A stretch of DNA of 64,000 nt. It comes from JAWVFN01 sp963696625. GTDB taxonomy: Bacteria; Actinomycetota; Thermoleophilia; Solirubrobacterales; 70-9. The stretch is taken from contig CAVOKZ010000047.1 of NCBI GenBank assembly GCA_963696625.1, positions 42,977 through 106,976 on the forward strand. The letters are read 5' to 3'. A program made the translations under genes and the position numbers. Shown here in pieces: positions 41,107 through 49,903 of the stretch. Within the stretch, counting starts at the first letter, position 1. Each line of letters starts with the position of its first letter. Under the pieces are notes generated by a model. It worked only from the letters and a program-made list of their open reading frames with translations, was not told the DNA's origin and searched no databases.

Positions 41107-41985
41107 TCAGCCGCTCGTCGCCGCGGAGAGCAGGCCCTGCGCCTCGAGCGCCTTGCGAACGACGGCCTTCTGCTGTTCGTCGGCTTCGACGATCGGCAGG
41201 CGGGAACGGGCCGAACAGACGCCCAGCATCTCGAGCGCAGCCTTGACCGGGATCGGATTGGTGGTCACCGCGAGCGCCTCGAAGAACGGCTGGAGCTTCT
41301 CGTCGATCTCGCGTGCCTCATCGAGGTCGCCGGCCTTGGCGGCGTCATAGAGGGCACGCATCTCGTTGCCGACGAGATGCGAGGCGACGCAGATCCCGCC
41401 GGCGCCGCCGAGCTCGAGGGTGCGGAAGAAGATGTCGTCGTTGCCGGCGAGGATGGTCAGGCCCTCGATCGGACCCAGATCCTCGTTGTTGGCCTGCTTG
41501 ACGGCGACCACGTTGTCGATCTGGGCGAGCTTTGCCAAGAGATCGGGCGGCATGTTGATCACCGAGCGCGAAGGGATATTGTAGAGGATGACGGGCACTT
41601 CGACCGAGCCCGCGACCGCCTGAAAGTGGGCGAGCAGCCCGGCGCGGTTCGGCTTGTTGTAGTACGGCGTGACCACGAGGACCGCGTCGGCTCCGGCGGT
41701 AGCGGCCTCCTCGGTCAGGTGCTGGGAGTGGCGCGTGTCGTTGGTGCCGGTCCCGCAGACGACGAGCCCGTCGTCGCCGATCTCGTCGACGATCGCCCGC
41801 AGCAGGGAGATGTGCTCCTCGTCGTCGAGGGTAGCTCCCTCCCCCGTCGTGCCGGCGACCACGACTCCGTGCGAGCCGTTGTCGAGCAGATAGCGGGCGA
41901 GCGAGCGGGCGGCGGCCTCGTCCACCGAGCCGTCCTCGGCGAACGGCGTCACCATCGCGGTAATTACCCCTTCGATCTCGATCAT
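41107..41985 (-). CDS. dapA: 4-hydroxy-tetrahydrodipicolinate synthase
   Basis: A 292-residue TIM-barrel aldolase condensing pyruvate and aspartate semialdehyde, the first step of DAP/lysine synthesis. GTTGEGATL (T46/T47), Y135 in ILYNIPSRSV and the Schiff-base K163 in VVAVKQANNED are in place. ATG at 41985 gives the usual MIEIEGVITAMVTPF start and is six bases after GATACT, so it is probably leaderless. rnj follows. dapB lies 1.6 kb upstream with an amidase between. Confidence 0.95.
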   Translation of the reverse strand: MIEIEGVITAMVTPFAEDGSVDEAAARSLARYLLDNGSHGVVVAGTTGEGATLDDEEHISLLRAIVDEIGDDGLVVCGTGTNDTRHSQHLTEEAATAGADAVLVVTPYYNKPNRAGLLAHFQAVAGSVEVPVILYNIPSRSVINMPPDLLAKLAQIDNVVAVKQANNEDLGPIEGLTILAGNDDIFFRTLELGGAGGICVASHLVGNEMRALYDAAKAGDLDEAREIDEKLQPFFEALAVTTNPIPVKAALEMLGVCSARSRLPIVEADEQQKAVVRKALEAQGLLSAATSG

Positions 41986-42102
41986 CGCGCCAGTATCGCA
42001 ACTGCGCTTGAGGAAGGCCCGGCCCAATTGGCGACTTTGTTGCCTGTGCGGCAACTAACCCGCCATTCTCCGGCCCCACACTTCCCCAGCCGATCTTCTT
42101 CC

Positions 42103-43554
42103 CTAGACCGACGCCCCGGCGAACACCGGCGGCCGGCGGTCCGCCCACGGCGCCGCCTCCTCGAGTTGGGAGGCGAGCCGGATCAGCTGGTCCTCGCGGC
42201 CGAACCTGCCCATCAGCTGGATCCCGATCGGCAGCCCCGCCTCGTTCTGAAACAGCGGCAGCGAGATTCCCGGCTGGCCGGTGATGTTGAGCCCGGCGAC
42301 GAAGCACGCCGTCTGCGCGGCGCGGAGGATCGCATCGAGCGGATCGTCGCCGTCGTCGTCGTACGTCCCGAGCGGAACCGGCGGCTCGCCGAGCGTAGGC
42401 GAGACGATCACGTCGAAGGCCGCCTCCATCACCCCGGCGATCATCCGGCTCATCACCTGGTGGGTGCCGACGGCCTCGAGATACTCGGCGGCGCTGTGCT
42501 GGTGACCGCGCTGCGCCAGCGCCCAGGTCAGGGGCTCGAAGCTCTCCTCGGTGGCCTCGCGGCCGACGAGCGTGCTCAGGGTCTTGATCAGGGACGCCTG
42601 CCCCGCCGACCAGCGCACGAGGAAGGTCTCGACCAGGTCGTCGAGGCTCTGGATGATGTTGAGGTCCATCGGGGTGACCTGGTGGCCGAGCGATTCGAGC
42701 AGCCGGCCCGCCTCCTCGGCGGCGTCGACAACGTCGGCGTGCGCCGTGTGCTCGGTCGGCGGGTCGGTCATCAGGCCGATCCTCAGGGTCCCCGGGTCGC
42801 GGCCGACGTCCTCGATGTACGGCCCCGCCGGGCCGGTCGCGTCGTAGGGATCGCCCGGCATGTAGCCGGCGAGAACATCGAGCGCCGCGGCCGTGTCGCG
42901 CACCGAGCGGCTGACTACGCCCTCGTGGGTGAGGCCGGACATCACGTCGCCGACCGGCGGGCCCTGGCTGATCCGCGCGCGGGTCGACTTGAGGCCGACG
43001 AGCCCGCAGGCTGACGCCGGGATCCGGATCGAGCCGCCGCCGTCGTTTGCGTGGGCGATCGACACCATCCCCGAGCTGACCGCCGCCGCGGAGCCGCCGC
43101 TCGACCCTCCCGGCGAGCGCTCGGTGTCCCAGGGGTTGAGCGTCGCCCCGTAGGCGACCGGCTCGGTCGTCGGCAGGATGCCGAGCTCGGGGACGTTGGT
43201 CTTGCCGACGATCACGAACCCGGCCTGGCGGAACTTCTGGGCGACGAAGCTGTCAAGCGGAGCCACGAACCCGGCGTCCTTGAGGAAGCGCGTGCCCATG
43301 TGCAGCGGCGCGCCCTCGAGCGGCACCCCGATGTCCTTGAACAGCATCGGCACGCCGCGGAACGGGCCGTCGGGCAGATCGCCCTTCGCCGCCCCTCGCG
43401 CCTCGTCGAAGAGCGGGTGGATGACCGCGTTGAGCCGGGGATTGAGCTCCTCGATCTGCTTGATCGCGGCCTCGGTCAGCTCCTCGGGCGACGCCTCGTC
43501 ATTGGCGACGAGCTCGGCTTGGGCGGTGGCGTCCAGCTCGGCGAAGTCACTCAC
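42103..43554 (-). CDS. Amidase-signature family protein
   Basis: A 483-residue amidase. The Ser-cisSer-Lys triad is visible: Lys in VIVGKTNVPELG, the signature SPGGSSGGSAAAVSSG, and the nucleophile region HANDGGGSIRIPAS. The family includes GatA, fatty-acid and peptide amidases. The absence of gatB/gatC beside it argues against GatA. GTG at 43554 overlaps the dapB stop (GTGA), so dapB and the amidase are coupled. Substrate unknown. Confidence 0.85.
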   Translation of the reverse strand: MSDFAELDATAQAELVANDEASPEELTEAAIKQIEELNPRLNAVIHPLFDEARGAAKGDLPDGPFRGVPMLFKDIGVPLEGAPLHMGTRFLKDAGFVAPLDSFVAQKFRQAGFVIVGKTNVPELGILPTTEPVAYGATLNPWDTERSPGGSSGGSAAAVSSGMVSIAHANDGGGSIRIPASACGLVGLKSTRARISQGPPVGDVMSGLTHEGVVSRSVRDTAAALDVLAGYMPGDPYDATGPAGPYIEDVGRDPGTLRIGLMTDPPTEHTAHADVVDAAEEAGRLLESLGHQVTPMDLNIIQSLDDLVETFLVRWSAGQASLIKTLSTLVGREATEESFEPLTWALAQRGHQHSAAEYLEAVGTHQVMSRMIAGVMEAAFDVIVSPTLGEPPVPLGTYDDDGDDPLDAILRAAQTACFVAGLNITGQPGISLPLFQNEAGLPIGIQLMGRFGREDQLIRLASQLEEAAPWADRRPPVFAGASV

Positions 43555-44222
43555 AGCAGGCTCTCCAATCCTTCGGTGTGGCTCTCGGGCAGGCCGCCGA
43601 CCTTGCGGACGGCGAGCAGGACCCCTGGCATGAAGCTGCGCCGGTCGATCGAGTCGTGGCGAATCGTAAGCGTCTGCCCCTCCCCGCCGAAGACGACCTC
43701 CTGGTGGGCAACCAGCCCGGGCAGCCGGATCGAGTGGATCTCGTGGACGTTGCCGCCGGCGGCGTCGATCAGCTCGGCCGTCCGCTTCGCCGTCCCCGAA
43801 GGCGCGTCCTTCTTCTGATCGTGGTGGAGCTCGACGATCTCGGCCTCGGGCATGTGCTTGGCGATCGTCTGCGAGACGACCATCATCAGCACCGCCCCGA
43901 TCGCGAAGTTGGGAGCGAAGAAGAGGTTGGCATCGCTCTTTTCCGCCGCGGCCTTGCCCGCCTCGAGGTCCCAGCCGGTGGTGCCGACGACCGCGTGGAC
44001 GCCGGCCGCGAGACACGCCTCGACGTTGGCGAGCGCGGTCTCCGGCGTGGTGAAGTCGACGCAGACGTCGGCGCCCTCGAGCGCGTCGGCGAGCTCGGCG
44101 CCGAGCGCCGGGTCGGCCCTGGCGACGAGCTCCAAGTCGTCGGCGCCCTCGACCGCCTCGACGACGGCCTGCCCCATCTTTCCCGCGGCCCCGGAGACCA
44201 CGACTCGGATCTTGTCCGCCAT
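43551..44222 (-). CDS. dapB: 4-hydroxy-tetrahydrodipicolinate reductase
   Basis: A 223-residue NAD(P)H-dependent reductase, second step of the DAP pathway. Nucleotide loop VVVSGAAGKMGQAV, VVGTTGWD, the catalytic segment ELHHDQKKDAPSGTA and the C-terminal HDSIDRRSFMPGVLLA. ATG at 44222 follows the standard MADKIRVVV. It is coupled to the amidase downstream. Confidence 0.93.
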   Translation of the reverse strand: MADKIRVVVSGAAGKMGQAVVEAVEGADDLELVARADPALGAELADALEGADVCVDFTTPETALANVEACLAAGVHAVVGTTGWDLEAGKAAAEKSDANLFFAPNFAIGAVLMMVVSQTIAKHMPEAEIVELHHDQKKDAPSGTAKRTAELIDAAGGNVHEIHSIRLPGLVAHQEVVFGGEGQTLTIRHDSIDRRSFMPGVLLAVRKVGGLPESHTEGLESLL

Positions 44223-44269
44223 TGCCGGCGATGTTATGGGTCCACCGCGCCTGGGAGCACTCTCCGGGC

Positions 44270-44530
44270 ATGGGTCGCGTTCGCGAGCTCGTCGGCTGGG
44301 TCGTCGGTCTCGCAATTCCGGTTGGCATGGTCGGCATCTTCCTCGCCCGAGCTCCCGCGTTTGCGATCGCGCTAATGGGCGGCGTCCTCTTCTTCGTCAT
44401 TTCCTGGGCGCGGACACCGACCCAGTTCGTGACCCAGAGCGGGCTCGACAAGACCGACGACCTGGGCCGCGCCGATGACACCGATCAGAGCGCGGTTTTC
44501 GGCGGCGACATCACTCGCGACTGGCCCTGA
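44270..44530 (+). CDS. Small two-helix membrane protein
   Basis: An 86-residue protein with two predicted membrane helices (VGWVVGLAIPVGMVGIFLA and FAIALMGGVLFFVISWA) and a polar acidic tail (LDKTDDLGRADDTDQSAVFG). ATG at 44270 is chosen because it starts just before the first helix. An ATG at 44222 in the same frame would overlap the dapB start. No family recognised. Confidence 0.6.
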   Translation: MGRVRELVGWVVGLAIPVGMVGIFLARAPAFAIALMGGVLFFVISWARTPTQFVTQSGLDKTDDLGRADDTDQSAVFGGDITRDWP

Positions 44531-44639
44531 CGACAGTCTCCGGGATAGAGCGCTACCGGAATTTCCCGCCACCTCGCGGCTCATTAGTTGACACATTCAG
44601 CCCAGCACTCGTGCGGGGTTGCTCCCCTAACCTTTTCTG

Positions 44640-44900
44640 ATCGCCCCGACTCGTGAGACATGGACCGACGAGCGCCTCGATGACCTCTCGCGCCGGGTCG
44701 AGGACGGCTTCAACAGGATCGACGCCGACATCCGTGCCCTGCGGACCGACATCAGTGCCCGCTTCGACGCCCAGGACACCCGGTTCGACGCCCAGGACGC
44801 CCGGTTCGACGCGCTCCAGCGCACCATGCTCCAAGTCGGCGGCGGAATGATCGTCACCTTCGTTGTCGGCTTCGCCGCGGCGATCGTGAACGGCGCTTAG
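44640..44900 (+). CDS. Coiled-coil tail-anchored small protein with non-canonical start
   Basis: An open frame of about 86 codons that clearly looks coding: APTRETWTDERLDDLSRR, then a heptad-like coiled coil with repeated RFDAQDT/RFDAQDA/RFDALQ, and one C-terminal membrane helix (GGGMIVTFVVGFAAAIV). It has no ATG, GTG or TTG start. TAACCT lies six bases before ATC at 44640, the spacing seen at other leaderless genes, so ATC may be the start or a mutated ATG. CTG at 44637 is the alternative. The stop overlaps the M16 peptidase gene by three bases. Confidence 0.55.
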   Translation: MAPTRETWTDERLDDLSRRVEDGFNRIDADIRALRTDISARFDAQDTRFDAQDARFDALQRTMLQVGGGMIVTFVVGFAAAIVNGA

Positions 44901-46183
44901 GCAGCGGCCAGCGCGTCCGAAACCGGCGCCAGGGCCTTGCGAAAGAGGTCCTCGTCGCGGCCGATCGCGGCGGCCGAGAAGCGCTCGGGCTTGAAGAGGT
45001 CGGCGGCGATCTCGCGGACCTCGGCCGGGGTGACCGAGTCGATGCGGGCGAGCATCTCGTCGAGCGTCAGCAGCGGTATGTCGAAGAGCACGCCGCCGGC
45101 GATGCGCGCCATGCGCGCCGCCATCGACTCCTGCGAAAGAACGAGGCGGCCCTTGACGCTCTCCTTGGCGCGGACCATCTCGTCCTCGGGAATCTCCTCG
45201 GTCGCGAGGCGGCGCAGCTCGGTGCCGACGATCTCGAAAGCCTCGCCGACGTTGTCCTCGCGGGTGCCGATGTACATCGCCAGCAGCCCCGCGTCGCGGT
45301 ATGAGTCCGTGTAGGAGCCGACCGAATAGGCCAGCCCGCGCTTCTCGCGGACCTCGGTGAACAGGCGGGAGCTGCTCGCGCCTCCGAACAGCGTGTTGAG
45401 GACCCGCAGCGCGTAGCGGCGGTCGTCGTCGCGGGGGATCCCGGGGGCGCCGAGCGTCAGGTGGTACTGCTCCGTGTCCTTTTGCTGAAAGCCGATGCGC
45501 GGCCCGGCGCCGTCGAGGGGCGGCTGCGGCGACCCCTCCCCGCCCTCGCTCGGCGGTGTCAGCAGGTCCTCGGTGAGGGCGACGATCGCGTCGTGTTCGA
45601 GGTGCCCGGCCGCCGCGACGACGATGTTCTGGCCGGTGTAGCGCGCGTCGTGGTAGCCGGCGATGTCCGGGATCGGGATCGAGCCGATCACGTCGGCCGA
45701 GCCGATCACCCTGGCGCCGAGCGGGTGCGCGCCGAAGATCGCCTCGTCGAGGACGTCGTGGACCTTGTCGGAGGGCTCGTCCTCGTACATCGCGATCTCC
45801 TCGATCACGACCTGGCGCTCGGTGCTCACCTCGTCCTCGGGGTAGGTCGGCTTGAGGAACATCTCCGCCATCAGGTCGAAGGCGCGCTCGAGGTGCTCGT
45901 CGAGGAAGCGGGCGTGGACGTGGGTCGTCTCCTTGCTCGTCGCCGCGTTGAACGCGGCCCCGATCGAGTCGAACTGCTCGTTGAGCTCGACCGCCGAATA
46001 GCGCGGCGTGCCCTTGAACAGCAGGTGCTCGAGGAAGTGCGAGACCCCGGCCTGGCCGGAGACCTCGTTGCGCGAGCCGGTTCCGACCCAGAGCCCGAGC
46101 GCCACCGAGCGGACCGAAGGGTCGACCTCGGTGACGACTCGGACGCCGGATGAAAGCTCGGTTACCTGAGCCTTGTCAGTCAC
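44897..46183 (-). CDS. M16-family zinc peptidase
   Basis: A 428-residue insulinase/processing-peptidase-type protein. The inverted zinc motif HFLEH (H49, E52, H53) is in GVSHFLEHLLFKGT, with the distal glutamate in VIEEIAMYEDE. The second, inactive-type half has GGASSSRLFTEVREKRGLAYSV. GTG at 46183 gives VTDKAQVTELSSGVRV, the usual start. It follows pnp by ten bases, a conserved neighbour order in many bacteria. The natural substrate is unknown. Confidence 0.92.
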   Translation of the reverse strand: MTDKAQVTELSSGVRVVTEVDPSVRSVALGLWVGTGSRNEVSGQAGVSHFLEHLLFKGTPRYSAVELNEQFDSIGAAFNAATSKETTHVHARFLDEHLERAFDLMAEMFLKPTYPEDEVSTERQVVIEEIAMYEDEPSDKVHDVLDEAIFGAHPLGARVIGSADVIGSIPIPDIAGYHDARYTGQNIVVAAAGHLEHDAIVALTEDLLTPPSEGGEGSPQPPLDGAGPRIGFQQKDTEQYHLTLGAPGIPRDDDRRYALRVLNTLFGGASSSRLFTEVREKRGLAYSVGSYTDSYRDAGLLAMYIGTREDNVGEAFEIVGTELRRLATEEIPEDEMVRAKESVKGRLVLSQESMAARMARIAGGVLFDIPLLTLDEMLARIDSVTPAEVREIAADLFKPERFSAAAIGRDEDLFRKALAPVSDALAAA

Positions 46184-46193
46184 TAAATAGAGG

Positions 46194-48449
46194 CTAGCGG
46201 CGCTCGCGACGTCCGCCACCGCGACCGCCGCGGTCGCCGCCGCGACCGCCGCCGTTGCGGCCTCGGCCGCCCCGGTCGCCGCCACCGCGGGGACCGCCGC
46301 CGGAGCCGACCGTGGCCAGCTCCTCGGGGCTCTTGCCCTCGACGTCGGGGTCGGACGTGAGGCGCAGGCCGATGCGGCCGCGCTCCTTGTCGACCTCGAC
46401 GACGGTGACGTCGATCTCCTGGCCCTGCTCGAGCACGTCCTCGACCGTCTCGACCCGCTCGCCGGGCTTGACGTTGGAGATGTGCAGCAGGCCGTCGTTG
46501 CCCTTGGTGAGCTCGACGAAGGCGCCGAAGGTCGTCGTCTTCACGACCTTGGCGGCGTCATAGCGGTCGCCGATCTCGGCTTCCTTGGTCATGCCCTCGA
46601 TCTCGGAGACGCAGGCGTCGACGAGCTCGCCGGTCGGCGCGTAGATCCGCACGGTGCCGTCGTCCTCGACGTCGATCTCGGCCTCGTACTTCTCGCAGAG
46701 GCCGCGGATCGTCTCGCCGCCCTTGCCGATCACGGCGCCGATCTTCTCGGGGTCGATCTTGATCGACTCGATCTTCGGAGCGAACTGCGACATCTGCTCG
46801 CGCGGCCCGGAGATCGTCTCGGCCATCTTGCCGAGGATGAACTGGCGGCCGTCGTTGGCCTGGGCCAGCGCATCCTTGAGGATCTCCATGGTGACGCCGG
46901 TGATCTTGATGTCCATCTGCAGGGCGGTGATGCCCTCAGCGGTACCGGCGACCTTGAAGTCCATGTCGCCGAGGTGGTCCTCGACGCCGGCGATGTCGGT
47001 GAGGACGATGTAGTCGTCGCCCTCCTTGATCAGGCCCATCGCGACACCGGCGACCGGAGCCTTGATCGGCACGCCCGCGTCCTCGAGCGCCATCGTCGAG
47101 GCGCAGACCGAGCCCATCGACGACGAGCCGTTTGACTCGAGCGTCTCGGAGACGACGCGGATGACGTACGGGAACTCCTCCTCGTCCGGCACGACCGCCG
47201 ACAGCGCCCGCTCGGCGAGCGCGCCGTGGCCGATGTCGCGGCGCTTGGGCCCGCGCATGAAGCCGGCCTCCCCGACCGAGAACGGCGGGAAGTTGTAGTG
47301 GTGCCAGAACGTCTTCTTCTCCTGGAGGCCGAGGTTGTCGACCTTCATGTCCATCCGGGTCGTGCCCAGGGCGACGTTGGAGAGGATCTGGGTCTCGCCG
47401 CGGGTGAAGAGCGCCGAGCCGTGCACGCGCGGTGCGATGTCGACCTCGGTCTCGATCGGGCGGATCTCGTCGGCGGCGCGTCCGTCGGGGCGCTTCTTGT
47501 CGACGGCGATCGCCTTGCGGATCGTGTCCTTCTCGATCGCGTCGAAGGCGGCGGCGACCTCTGACTTCTTGGCGGCGTCGGCCTCCTCGTCACCGGTGTC
47601 GGGTGCGTGCTCGGCGACGGCCTCGTCCTTGACGGCGTCGATCGCTTCGTAGCGCTCGAGCTTGCCCTCGGTGGCGATCGCGTCGACCAGCTTCTGGCCG
47701 TGGGATGAGCGAATCGCTTCGAGCAGCGACTCGTCGGCCTTGGGCTCCTCGATCTCGATCTTGTCCTTGCCGGCCTTCTCGCGCAGCTCTTCGAAGGTTG
47801 CGGTCAGCTTCTTGATCTCGGTGTGGGCGATGTCGAGGGCGTCGAGGATCTCCGCCTCGGTGACGCCGTCGGCGCCGGCCTCGACCATGAGCAGCGCCTC
47901 GTCGGTGCCGGCCACGATCAGGTCGAGCTCGAGCTCCTCGTGACGCGACTCCTCGGGGTTGACGACGAAATCGCCGTCGAGCTTGCCGACGCGAACCGCG
48001 CCGACGTGCTTCGCGATCGGAATGTCCGAGACGGCGAGAGCGGCGGAGGCGCCGTTCATCGCAAGGATGTCGTAGGGGTTGACGTGGTCGACCGACATGA
48101 TCTGCGAGACGAGCTGCGTCTCGCGGTGCCAGCCCTTCGGGAACAGCGGGCGCAGGGGGCGGTCGATCATGCGCGCGGTGAGGGTGGCCTTTTCGCCTGC
48201 CCTTGCCTCGCGGCGGAAGAACGAGCCGGGGATCTTGCCCACGGCATAGTGGCGCTCCTCGACGTCCACCGTCAGCGGCAGGAAGTCGACGTCGCGCTCG
48301 TTGCCGGCGGTCGCGGTGCTCAGCACCATCGTGTCGCCGGCGCGAACGATCACGGAACCGCTCGCCTGTCGGGCGATCTTGCCGGTCTCGAACGAAATCT
48401 CAGTGCCGCCCACCTCGACCGAGACGCGGCTCACTTCAAACATGCTCAT
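46194..48449 (-). CDS. pnp: Polyribonucleotide nucleotidyltransferase
   Basis: A 751-residue PNPase, a 3'-5' phosphorolytic exoribonuclease and part of RNA decay. Order: first RNase PH domain (GSVIVRAGDTMVLSTAT), helical domain, second RNase PH domain (RVHGSALFTRGETQILSNV), KH domain (IGAVIGKGGETIRGL), S1 domain (TTTFGAFVELTKGNDGLLHIS) and a Gly/Arg-rich tail (RGG-type) of about 45 residues. ATG at 48449 has GGAG ten bases upstream. The leader has three hairpins. Confidence 0.97.
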   Translation of the reverse strand: MSMFEVSRVSVEVGGTEISFETGKIARQASGSVIVRAGDTMVLSTATAGNERDVDFLPLTVDVEERHYAVGKIPGSFFRREARAGEKATLTARMIDRPLRPLFPKGWHRETQLVSQIMSVDHVNPYDILAMNGASAALAVSDIPIAKHVGAVRVGKLDGDFVVNPEESRHEELELDLIVAGTDEALLMVEAGADGVTEAEILDALDIAHTEIKKLTATFEELREKAGKDKIEIEEPKADESLLEAIRSSHGQKLVDAIATEGKLERYEAIDAVKDEAVAEHAPDTGDEEADAAKKSEVAAAFDAIEKDTIRKAIAVDKKRPDGRAADEIRPIETEVDIAPRVHGSALFTRGETQILSNVALGTTRMDMKVDNLGLQEKKTFWHHYNFPPFSVGEAGFMRGPKRRDIGHGALAERALSAVVPDEEEFPYVIRVVSETLESNGSSSMGSVCASTMALEDAGVPIKAPVAGVAMGLIKEGDDYIVLTDIAGVEDHLGDMDFKVAGTAEGITALQMDIKITGVTMEILKDALAQANDGRQFILGKMAETISGPREQMSQFAPKIESIKIDPEKIGAVIGKGGETIRGLCEKYEAEIDVEDDGTVRIYAPTGELVDACVSEIEGMTKEAEIGDRYDAAKVVKTTTFGAFVELTKGNDGLLHISNVKPGERVETVEDVLEQGQEIDVTVVEVDKERGRIGLRLTSDPDVEGKSPEELATVGSGGGPRGGGDRGGRGRNGGGRGGDRGGRGGGRRERR

Positions 48450-48466
48450 ATGTATGGATCTCCTTC

Positions 48467-48539
48467 AGCCGTCCGGATGACGGCTTTCTCTTGGTTAAGA
48501 ACTCTCGGTTCTCTGTCGTTGCCGATGTTACAGATCGGC
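48467..48539 (-). promoter_or_regulatory. Structured leader of pnp
   Basis: Three hairpins precede pnp: 48467-48485 (7-bp stem AGCCGTC, loop of 5, directly before the GGAG site), 48498-48512 (AGAAC-TCTCG-GTTCT) and 48521-48539 (GCCGAT-GTTACAG-ATCGGC). In other bacteria pnp leaders fold and are cut to autoregulate PNPase, and a similar role is inferred here. Confidence 0.5.
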
Positions 48540-48591
48540 TATCCCGCTCCTCTTGTCGTTTCCCCTGGTAGTCCGCGAGCCCACCGGACGC

Positions 48592-49080
48592 TCAGCGGCG
48601 CGCCAGCTCCCCGAGCGTGGCTCGAATATCGGTCACAACCGCCTCGCCGCTCACGAACGCCGTCGGCGTGCCCGAGACCCCGGCGCTGATGCCGCTCTCG
48701 AAGTCGCGGCGGACGCGGGCGGTGACGGCGTCCGAGCGCGAATCGGCGCGGAAGCGATCGAGGTCGAGGCCGAAGCCCTCCGCCCGCTCCCACAGATGCG
48801 GGTCGTCGACCCGGCCGCGATCTCCGAACAGCGAATCGCACATCTCCCAGAAGGCGCCCTGGGCGGCGGCCGCTTCCGCAGCCGCGTGAAGCGCCGGCGA
48901 GCGCGGGTGCTTGGAGGACAGTGGGAAGTGGCGGAAGCAGAGCCGCAGCTCAAGCTCGCGGATCTCGGCCCAGACCGCGGCGCACCGCGGGCAGGCGAAG
49001 TCCATGTAGATCACGACCTCCTCGCCCGCCCCGCGGACGTGGTCCCCGGGGCCGATCCCCGGCGCCGCGGCGCTCGTCAG
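48592..49080 (-). CDS. DsbA-like thioredoxin-fold protein, probable CTG start
   Basis: A protein of 162 residues with a thioredoxin fold and active site CPRC in VVIYMDFACPRCAAVW. A helical insert with FRHFPLSSKHPRSP and the cis-Pro loop GVSGTPTAFVSGEAVV match DsbA-type oxidoreductases. The frame has no acceptable ATG/GTG/TTG near the domain: upstream starts lie deep within the lysine-tract region of the preceding gene. CTG at 49080 overlaps that gene's TGA as CTGA and gives LTSAAAPGIGPGDHV before the fold. No signal peptide is visible, so it may act in the cytoplasm. Confidence 0.75.
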   Translation of the reverse strand: MTSAAAPGIGPGDHVRGAGEEVVIYMDFACPRCAAVWAEIRELELRLCFRHFPLSSKHPRSPALHAAAEAAAAQGAFWEMCDSLFGDRGRVDDPHLWERAEGFGLDLDRFRADSRSDAVTARVRRDFESGISAGVSGTPTAFVSGEAVVTDIRATLGELARR

Positions 49081-49877
49081 CCGGACGCGCGGGCTCCCAT
49101 CGGGATGCGTGGCGGAGCCGTGGGGCTCGCGGCGATCCTCGACTTGCTCTTCTTCTTCTTTTTGCACTTCTTCTTCTTTGCGCTCGAGGCACGCGTCTTG
49201 CCCTTCTTCTTCTTGCACTTCTTCTTCTTCTTGACCGGGGCGGCGGGCGGAGGCGGCTCGGAGATCGTGAAGTTGTCCAGCGAGTACGTCTCGCCGGTTC
49301 CGCCGACGATATCGACGAGTAGATCGGTCCAGCGCCCGCCGGCGAGCACCGACTGCATCGCCGCCGGGTCGGCCGGCACGCCGGTCTCGGCGGTGGCGCT
49401 CGGGTAGGCAAACCAGCTGCCGTCGGCTACCAGGGGGACGCTGTAATGCTGGAACCCCACCGCCGCGTTGGTGGTAACGAGGCGGCGCAGCTCGCGCCCG
49501 TCGGTCGAGTCGATGTAGGCGACGCCGGCGAAACCGGGCAGCGTATTTGAACCGAGATCGAAGCTGATCGAGCCGCCGTAGTTCGCCGCCATGCCGCCGG
49601 ATACGCCTGGGCTGACGAAGTACATGAGGTCACACGTGCCGCCGCTGCTGCAATCGGTATCAGAACCGGTGTCGAGCTTGCTGATGTAGCCGCCGGGATT
49701 GCCGCCGCCGGGATTCCAGGTCACGGAATCCGTGCCCTGCTGGCTGCTGGACTGGACGCTGCGCCAGCCCTGGTCGCCGGCGTCGAAGCCGTAGGTGATG
49801 TTGATGGCCTGCGCGCTCGCCGCCATCGTCATCGTCAGGGTGCCTGCCAGCGCCACGATCAGGAGTCCCTTCCGCAT
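49077..49877 (-). CDS. Secreted laminin-B-like domain protein with Cys/Lys-rich tail
   Basis: A 266-residue exported protein. The signal peptide RKGLLIVALAGTLTMTMAASAQA precedes a beta-sandwich domain with NITYGFDAGDQGWRSVQ, WNPGGGNPGGYISKLD, MYFVSPG and NYGGSISFDLGSN, a pattern like laminin B (IV). The tail holds the tracts KKKKKCKKKKG and KKKKCKKKKKSK. ATG at 49877 is the start directly before the signal peptide. The lysine tail recalls the protein at 10063-11022. Role unknown; wall or extracellular binding is an inference. Confidence 0.75.
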   Translation of the reverse strand: MRKGLLIVALAGTLTMTMAASAQAINITYGFDAGDQGWRSVQSSSQQGTDSVTWNPGGGNPGGYISKLDTGSDTDCSSGGTCDLMYFVSPGVSGGMAANYGGSISFDLGSNTLPGFAGVAYIDSTDGRELRRLVTTNAAVGFQHYSVPLVADGSWFAYPSATAETGVPADPAAMQSVLAGGRWTDLLVDIVGGTGETYSLDNFTISEPPPPAAPVKKKKKCKKKKGKTRASSAKKKKCKKKKKSKSRIAASPTAPPRIPMGARASG

Positions 49878-49903
49878 CGCCCGGCGCAGACTAGCGAATG
49901 TGC

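Noticed and set aside
42039..42055. GTTGCC-TGTGC-GGCAAC hairpin upstream of dapA as a terminator
   Set aside because: No T-run follows on either strand, so it is not called as a terminator.
49081..49218. Acidic N-terminal extension (QEEEGQDACLERKEEE) of the DsbA-like protein
   Set aside because: It is simply the other-frame reading of the lysine tracts of the overlapping gene, so it is not evidence for a real start there.
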